Of a stretch of 64,000 nucleotides of DNA, positions 56,273-64,000 are shown piece by piece. A model generated the notes under the pieces. That model worked only from the letters and a program-made list of their open reading frames with translations, searched no databases and was not told the DNA's origin. Within the stretch, counting starts at the first letter, position 1. Every line of letters begins with the position of its first letter. The DNA is from Stomoxys calcitrans (lineage: Eukaryota > Arthropoda > Insecta > Diptera > Muscidae). The position numbers and the translations under genes were made by a program. The stretch spans positions 177,118,944-177,182,943 of the forward strand of contig NC_081555.1 in NCBI RefSeq assembly GCF_963082655.1, given 5' to 3'.

Positions 56273-59200
56273 AAGTTTTTTTTTCTTCTCATAAACGATT
56301 GGCATATTTTGTTTTTTTTTTTTTTTTTGAAGATTCTGAGCTCTCTTGTTTTAATCTTTAACTTCATGAATTCTCCATTCTCTGGAAATTATAAAAGAAA
56401 ACAAACTTTCACCGCTTATTTATGTTAGTTGTATACTGTAAAACAGTCATATTTATGGAACAAAGTATCCATTTAATATTTTTTATTGTCTGCAACGGAC
56501 CATGGCCAGCAAGTTGTCAGCAGCTGTAAAGGGCTTTTATTGCAGAAAAACTTGCAAACCACAAAAAATAGACATTGTTAAGATATGTTTAAACTGTGAG
56601 ATGCAGTTAAGGAAACTATTTTTAGAGCAAAATTTGTAAAATGATACACCTAGATGGGCTATAGAAACTGGGACAACAATTCCACCATAAGAAATCATCA
56701 TTTCAATTGTAAATGGAGACTAAATTGTATCCTAAGTATGTAAACTCTAGCTGCTTGACGATTTTTTGTTTCTTTTTATGAATATGCTTAACGTTAAATT
56801 TTAATTTGCCTTAAGTTCTCACTCTCACCAACTACACCCATTTTTATGCAGTGTGTAATTGTCAAGTATTGTAGTATTTTTTCCAGTAGTTGTTTCTTTA
56901 TTGTTTTCAAGATCTTTTTGCTCCCCGTGTATCATTTCTATGACATCGTTGAACCAGCTACTAGACACTTTGTGTCCTATGTTGTGCACAGTGTTGCTAT
57001 TCTGAATTAAATTGAAGAAACCTTTTCAAAAATTTCAATGTATATTCTTTCAAATGTGTCTTCATTAAGGAACAGAAGGAAGATTTTTCTCATATCAATG
57101 AGTATTGCCAGATTTAAATTATTAGTGTAATGTAAATCAAACTAATGACCTGGACTTTACAAGATATTTTATGGTGATTTCGATTGTTCAAAAAAGTGTA
57201 GCATTTTTAAGACATGTTGCACTGAAATCGAAATTTTGTGTTCGTTTGCCAAAAAAATGTAACTCCACCTCCGGGTGCAGTGTTCGTTTGTAATGATGAG
57301 AGTAGAAAAATGTTGCATTGTTAACACCGTGCAAAGTCTACGGTTGAGAATGTCCCATTTAAAATCAGCGGCTATCATTCAAGCAAATTTTGTTTGAACA
57401 AAAGAAGAGAAAATTTGTTGAATTTTTGGAAAAAAGGAAAAATTGAACGGGTTTTATTGAGCTAACGAAATATTAGATGCATTGCTTGAAAGTTCTTCAT
57501 CCGAAGACGAGGATACGATTTTTATACTCTCCACTATTTGGTCAGATTTGGACCAAATTCGGCACGGACATTGAGTGGTCTAATATATACAAGTCACTAT
57601 TCCATTTTGGTTCAATATTGCACTTTTCCAGCTATATCCAAATATGCAAATAGATTTTTCAATAAGGTTAAAATTACTCTTCAATAAGGGCACCACAGAA
57701 CTATGATATACATATATGTATGTGGTACATGTCTATCCATGATCTGTTCTGAGGCTTTTCCTGTCGCACTAGTATTATATTGATTTCTTGTATGCCGTAT
57801 AAGGATGTGCTGAAAAAGGCAGGAAGATACACCCAAGGCCTCTAGGCTACGGAAGATTCTGCGTAAGATACATCAGAAGTTAGAAAATGTTTGAACAATG
57901 TCAATGAAGAAATCCTACAACTACTCTTGAATGCACATTTAAGTGGTTTTCACTGATATGCATTAGTAAGGGATTATTGAGGAAATTATTTTTGAATCAA
58001 GAGTCCTTTAAATAGCCAGACCCAGTTATTGTATTACCAGTTGAATTACAAGCTGGATACTGTAGGCTACCTACTGAAGGAGGAAGCGACACAAATGTCA
58101 TTTTCATTCCAAAAGCAGGGAAATCCGTACTGACACGAAAGCTAAAACTTTTCGTTTCATTACTCTGCAAATCTTCATGTTAAAAAACTGTGGGAAGTTT
58201 GATAGATGCAAAAAAATAAACCGTAAAAGAAATTTTTACGACACACAAAATACTTTTATCACGAAGTTTTGCTTTGATTGAAACTTTGTAACCTTTCGCT
58301 TTAACATATGAAACGTTGGCCATAAACGTAGTACTATTGAACGTAACTTACTGGGGTTACTTTAAACACTTCGTCTACGGTAAAAGGATCTTCCTTAATT
58401 GCAAAAGTGCTTCTATAGCCGCAAACGATTATTCGTATACTGGACCAATAATTACTCTCTTGTGTTTCTTCTATTAGAGAGAAATAGTGAGTATTTGAGC
58501 GTATAGACCAGTAGTTGGTAAAAATATTGCGCATTACTTTGCATATACACAAGAAAATAGCAAATAGCAAAAAATTGCAATTGTGTACTCGTCACTGGTA
58601 TAGATACATTCTCACACACAAAATTTTTTCCTTTTTTGTCAGAATATTGAGCAGCTCAGACGAGTGCGGATGGTAAACTCGAAAAGTGAACCTTCCTTGA
58701 ACTCGGAAGGATGGAAGAGACAACTCTTGTCCCATACACATGCAAGAGGGTCACTGAAGAAAGTTGGAGGTTTAAACCGCATGTCATGCACTGGGCTGTA
58801 CACTGCGGGTGTCAGACCTATAATACTTTAAGGTTTTGTGGTTTGGGGGACGGTTCATCAAAACTCAACTTACTGTTCAATATTTGGCAAAGTCGAAAAG
58901 ACACCAACTGATGCACTGAATTAAATGCTAAATTTAATTTTTGTTGGCATTGTGGTTAGGCAAATTGCTGCGACCACCGCTGTATGGTTGAGTGAACCTT
59001 TTCTTCGGTTAACTAGCGGCTTCACACGCAAAAAAAAACTTGGGATATACAAATGTGTTTTCTGGAGAAAGATATATTTTTATAGTAACTGTGCAATATT
59101 TCCCTCCACACAAAATTTGACACATTTTGATGCAAAAGTCACTTCGCTTATGGTAAAACTTTAAGGAACTTCGTCTGTGGTAAAATATGACTCTTTTACC

Positions 59201-60308
59201 CGAAAATGTAAAACTTTTTTTGAGCCAAAAATGTTTTGTTAACAGCAAAACATGGTTGGTTAGAGGAAACGATGTTTCGTTTGGTTTGTTTATATCTTGT
59301 CTTTTACAAAAAAAAGACAAATTTTTAATTTTTTTCATTGAGAGGACCTCAGTCAGCCCCCAGACAGTATGGATAAAATCGCGATCGTATGCGGATATAA
59401 GCTCAAAAAGTGAAAATTTTTTAACATTTTACTTTTAATAGAGAAAATGATTATATTTACAATGCAACAAACAAGAACTTCTACAGCACCTAGTTTAACT
59501 ATATTTTGTGCCATAAACAAACATCTATCCTTATTATTATTCGTTACAAATTCTTACAATTTTATCGTACATATATAAAAGTTTACTTGTCGAAAAGTTC
59601 GTTTATGCCAAATGAATTGTGTGTTTGCGTGCGGATACTGTGTTTTATTTGATACAATGCCTTATATAGCAGGCAGTGCTGACTACACATTGCCTTAGTC
59701 GATATTTGATAAGAAAAAGGACTGCACCATTATACATGAAAAAACCGATTGGAACTTTTATATCCCTAGTGACAGAGTGCCAAGTGGGCTTTGGAGTGTA
59801 CTCAAAAGAACTTTAATTTCCAGAAACGAATTTCCGATAGATTAGATTTCCTAGGGAGTTGCAAAACAGACAAGCTCACAATACTAGGAACAACATTACA
59901 CATTTTAGGGGAACTTAAATCTGTGGGTATGGCTTTAGTGACATGTTAGCTGATTCCTCAAGTTAAGACCCAAAGGACATGGATAAAAGATGGTCTCAAA
60001 TGGCAGCATATGAAAACTACAAGATTTTGGAGCCCAATCTAAACATGAAAAGGACTACCGCTTAGCTCTCTTTGGATACATCAGAAGTTTTATTCATACT
60101 GTCCGTCATGACAGGTTAGTCTAATAGACTGAAGATAGCAAAAAACCGATTTCTGAAGAAGTTGTGAGGACTTTGAAGAAGAAGAAACTATGAAACAACT
60201 GCTGTGTGCATGTCCCGCAGTGGCAAGTAAGCGAGGGTTCAACTTTTCTTGAAGAGTTTCTTCTTGGCGACTTTCTGGAATTATTGGATGTGAATATTTG
60301 CATGGTAT
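56273..60308. other. non-coding DNA with repeat scraps
   Basis: 57055-57115 is a decayed minus-strand SINE tail ('ttcattaaggaacagaagga'). 57530-57660 is a family A scrap ('attcggcacggacattgagt'). The remainder, including several 60-110-aa open frames near 58700-59440, has no recognised product. Confidence 0.4.
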
Positions 60309-60556
60309 TGGAAGCCACTGCGGAGCAGAGGTTAGCATGTCCGCCTATAACTCTGAACGCCTGGGTCCAAATCCCGGCGTGAACATCAGAACATTTTTCA
60401 GCGTTGGTTATTCCCTTACTAATGCTGGCTACATTTGTGAGGTATTCTGCCATGTTAAAACTTCTCTACTAAGTGGTGTTGCTATGCGGCACACTTTTTG
60501 GTCTTGGCATAAATTTATATGAGAAATGTATCCCCTGTTCCTTATTGGAATGTTCG
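60309..60556 (+). mobile_element. tRNA-derived SINE, copy 7, diverged
   Basis: Head 'ggaagccactgcggagcaga', 'catgtccgcctataac' and a mutated B box 'gggtccaaatcccgg'. The tail is 'cccctgttccttattggaat'. Divergence suggests an old insertion. Confidence 0.85.
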
Positions 60557-63014
60557 CGAGGAATCAAGTAGTAGTATTAGTGATGTTTAGCAAATATGTT
60601 ATATTTAGCTTATCGCAAATCATTTCAATCACTTGTCGTCATGCAATGCAAAGTCTTCTTGAAGAGATTTATTGCTGCTTTAAATCGATCTGATTTAATC
60701 CTACATTTCTTAGTGTTCGGTATAGGTTTTAAAAGCTTTTTAGCTATGGAGTTATTACGTGGCATCAACACTGATAAAAGAAATTGTTACAAAACGTTCT
60801 TATTACGATACCATTTGGTATTGATAGTGAAGCAATTCCTCATGGTATCAAAACAATACCGTCTGACATGGATAAAATAAAAAACTATCAGTACCGTTGG
60901 CAGCAGATGTATTACCAAAGAGGTATTTCTTTTAATACCAAATTATTATTTACCAAATCGATATAGTTTTTATACTATTCTCGTTATGACTTGAACATTC
61001 CACCGCCTAATTGCTTTAAGACAATACCAAGAAAATAATTTCATTTTATTTTGTTTGCGTATGTTAAAAATATTACAAAAAATATTGTTTCACCTTCATC
61101 AATAATTCAATGCGATTTGTTTTATTCTGCAATTGATTCCTAGAAGTGGCATTTGTATGAACACACCAGCACACGGTTATGATCGGTAATGATAAGGACA
61201 ATCAACGTGGCGCCGTCAATTCCTAATAGCTTGCTACGTTTGGTATTGCATTAATACCAAATGTTATGAAAATTAATGGTAATTAAATAATATTTTTTTT
61301 TTCTGTCAGTGTATGTGGTTCTAGAGTTTATGCATTTACTTAGTCAACAACTTGTTAATATTTTACCCCAAAATACTGTGCCTCACCACATCAGACTACA
61401 AAGATGAGGCTATGTGTGTGAAAAAATATCTTTTCCTATGTGCCTGTATGCACATATATTTCTCAATTACATCTCAACAAGTGAATGAGTGTGACTAAAG
61501 ATGAGTCGTCTAGGTGGAACAAAGTGAGCAGAAAATAAATTCACAAGTACCCCATCAGCAGCATTTACCAATTGTTTCCAGTTCCATTTTGTACACTCGA
61601 AGTCGAAGCTTTATTTTTGCAATAGTCTAACAAGCAATGAACCAACACCTAATATGACAATTGGCATCATTTCTTATCTAAAGCGATAAAACCAGAATAT
61701 GAAAGAAAAAGGCGAAAATCAGAGGAGATCATTGGAATATTTTATGATCAAAGTGTCAAAGTCTATAATTGATGGAGGGCTATAAGCAATTCCTGCTTGC
61801 TGAGGAATTAGCTAAGGCCTTTTATAAACATCATCTTAGAGCTATTTTTTCTATTTCTCCCTCATTCTGTCTCTCTTTTAGTTTTTTTGCTCAATGTTTT
61901 AAATTCTAGCATATGATTTGTCCGTCTATCCCTTCGTCTTCATATCTCTTCTTTTTTCAATCGCTTAATTTATTTACAAATATTCAACAGCCACTGTTTT
62001 TTTTTATTTTATTGGCATAGCTGTCGCTTTTGTTTTATCGCCCTGGAGAGGGCTTCTCCGTTTTTAGATATTTTTCGTTCATAGCTTTTCTTATGTTTCA
62101 AGGGGATGACTCTGCGGCAAAAGCCTATGGACTGGCCGAACATAAGTACGGCTATTTATCTATCTGTAAGAGAACATACAGGAACCTCAGACAAAACAGA
62201 ACGGGACTGACTGACTGACAAACGGATGGATGGAATATTGGCGTTCTTGCTAGTTTTTTTTCTTCTTCATTTTACTTTAACAGTCGATCGACAAGTATGC
62301 TAATTTTTTGTGTTTGTCTCGTCTTTTGTAGGTTTTTTCTCAATTTTTTTGTTTTCTTGTTTTTTTTTTTCGATTTTCATGGGGTATTTTTGTTATTTAT
62401 ACAATTTTTTTGTTTTCTGTTTTTTCTCTCAACATATTGTGGTTTGTTTGTTGTTATGGCTAGAGCATATGGAGGAGGAGAAGTACTACTACAATGGATG
62501 AGGAACCTGACCAAAATGTGAAATTGTGAAATATATGCGCAAGTAGTATTCAGACGAGGTGTATTCACCCATAATAGTCAACTATAGACTCTATGGAGTG
62601 TGGATACATGCCTACCAATCAACATACAATTGTACATATGTATGTGTGCACATACGAGTATGTAAGTGAACAATATGTGCACATTAATGTTTATAAACAT
62701 TTGTGCAACGCCTGGTACAGGGAGTTGATTGTTTGTATATAAACTTAAAATATTTCAGCAACTTTTAAACAGGGCTAAAAGTCGTGCAATGTTTACATTG
62801 TCATAACAGTTCAGAAAAATAAAATCATGTTTTATTTTTTTTCTTAAATTTGGACTCTGATCTCATCGCTTCAACAATTAATAAAAACAACTTTTATGAA
62901 AGGATTACACAAACCGGTCTTGTAAAACGTTGTTAGTAAGTAATAAAAGATAAATGGTTCATATGGTGTAAATTGGCAACAAAAATTGTACGTACATATG
63001 AATGCATATCCAAA
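60557..63014. other. non-coding DNA
   Basis: T-rich low-complexity stretches (62240-62440) and a short 'gcacatac' alternating region near 62640. No exon, RNA gene or named repeat recognised. Confidence 0.35.
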
Positions 63015-63480
63015 AAAAATAAGACGCATTAAGTTCGACCGGGCCGAACTTTGTATACCCATCACCTGAGATCTGCAGATATATGCATCATATACGAACC
63101 AATAGCAGCAACATAGAAATATGGTTGGATCTGAACGGTACGGACGTGGAGAGGTCTCACACAAACCATTGTACTAAATTCTTGCGAAATGGGGTATTAA
63201 ATGTGATTTTTTTTTTTGGGCCAAAACCTTAAATTGGGAGATCGGTATATATCGAAGGTATATCCAAATAAAGTGCGATTTGGGCCATGCTCGGAAGACA
63301 CGCCTAGAGTCAGACATACATTGGCCTAAGACCTTAAATGTAAAGATCGGTATGTATAGAACCTATATCCAAACATAACGTGAACTGGGCCATAGAGTAA
63401 TAGATATACCTTTTATGGCTTCAAGACCAAACTCAAAAAATTGTTAAACCCAACACTAGTTAAATTGAACTAAATTTAGG
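63015..63480 (+). mobile_element. family A element, decayed and truncated
   Basis: 'taagttcgaccgggccgaac' and 'tatacccatcacctgag' mark the left end. Two or three diverged monomers ('agatcggtatatatcgaagg') follow. The other end is missing. Confidence 0.7.
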
Positions 63481-64000
63481 AAATATTAAACTTCCTATGG
63501 CGCTAAATATATATATGCGCGATACGAGTTCAATGATTTTACAACAGCTAGGAAATTATTTTTACAGAGTATTAGTTCACTTTGAACTTCCCAGAGGTAA
63601 AACATGAACTAACGGCCATTGAAACTGAAAGGTAAAATTATTGAAAAAAATCGCTATTTCCGAACTCTTTGAACCATCCAGTTGAAAATTGGCGGACACA
63701 TCTTAATTACATAGCATATTTAGTTCCGCTTGAGTTACAGGGTAGCTGAAAGTGGATAGGTGAAGGGACAGCAGGATAAATAAGACTGGAAGCTATAAAT
63801 CAACAAGACGTATGCATCAGTTTGTGGTGCGATAGGCCTAAGAGAACATGGACCCAAGGAAAGGAACCTCAAATTATTTAAGGTTTTCCTATTATATATG
63901 ACTTATAAGTCATCTTAAAGGGTCTTAACATAACACAACAACATAGACTCTCATCCAAAAAATCCATCCATCCGTTTCGACTGGGCTGTGAAGATACGTC
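63481..64000. other. non-coding DNA to the window edge
   Basis: Nothing recognised on either strand. Confidence 0.35.

Noticed and set aside
58711..59440. Cluster of 66-109-aa ORFs
   Set aside because: No recognisable motifs, no splice-consistent joins and overlapping frames on both strands; chance level for this composition.

Overview
The window comes from a calyptrate fly, most likely a muscid such as Stomoxys, Musca or Haematobia. It is AT-rich, intron-rich, and packed with muscid-style dispersed repeats. It holds one clear conserved gene, the C-terminal half of highwire (the MYCBP2/PAM/RPM-1 E3 ubiquitin ligase), in ten exons on the minus strand between 24085 and 4529. The species is inferred from repeat style and from the fly-like Highwire protein, not from a marker gene.

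Layout: 1-4339 is repeat-rich DNA 3' of highwire. It includes a tRNA-derived SINE, a 351-bp tandem duplication and a dispersed 'family B' element. 4340-24085 is highwire. Its introns hold a ~900-bp array with an 11-bp unit, two 'family A' elements with a ~150-bp internal monomer, and a complete 5,349-bp DNA transposon (9452-14800). That transposon encodes an intact 680-aa RAG1-core-like (Transib superfamily) transposase. Its ends begin with CACAGTG, it has a perfect 5-bp target duplication (GGTCG), and its terminal inverted repeats are about 1.43 kb long. 24086-44200 has no recognisable exon. It carries family A/B elements, SINEs, mariner-type MITEs, a decayed Tc1-like transposase, an (AT)n tract and LINE remnants. 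At 44887-45492 (+) lies the first coding exon of a secreted or membrane leucine-rich-repeat (LRR) type protein: a signal peptide plus a cysteine cluster like an LRR N-terminal cap. It has a possible initiator/GAGA promoter ~650 bp upstream and upstream ORFs. 45493-64000 looks like its first intron, again full of dispersed repeats.

The N-terminal half of Highwire (RCC1 and PHR repeats) is absent from 24086-64000. Either the LRR-type gene is nested on the opposite strand inside a >40-kb highwire intron, or the scaffold is misjoined.

Main discoveries: (1) the young RAG1-like transposon with giant inverted repeats, which would form a 1.43-kb hairpin in highwire pre-mRNA; (2) an in-frame, coding-quality 62-codon extension after the highwire TAG stop, a candidate for stop-codon readthrough; (3) families A and B, which share a conserved end (AACAAGTAAAA), a 21-bp subterminal palindrome and, in A, nucleosome-length internal monomers.
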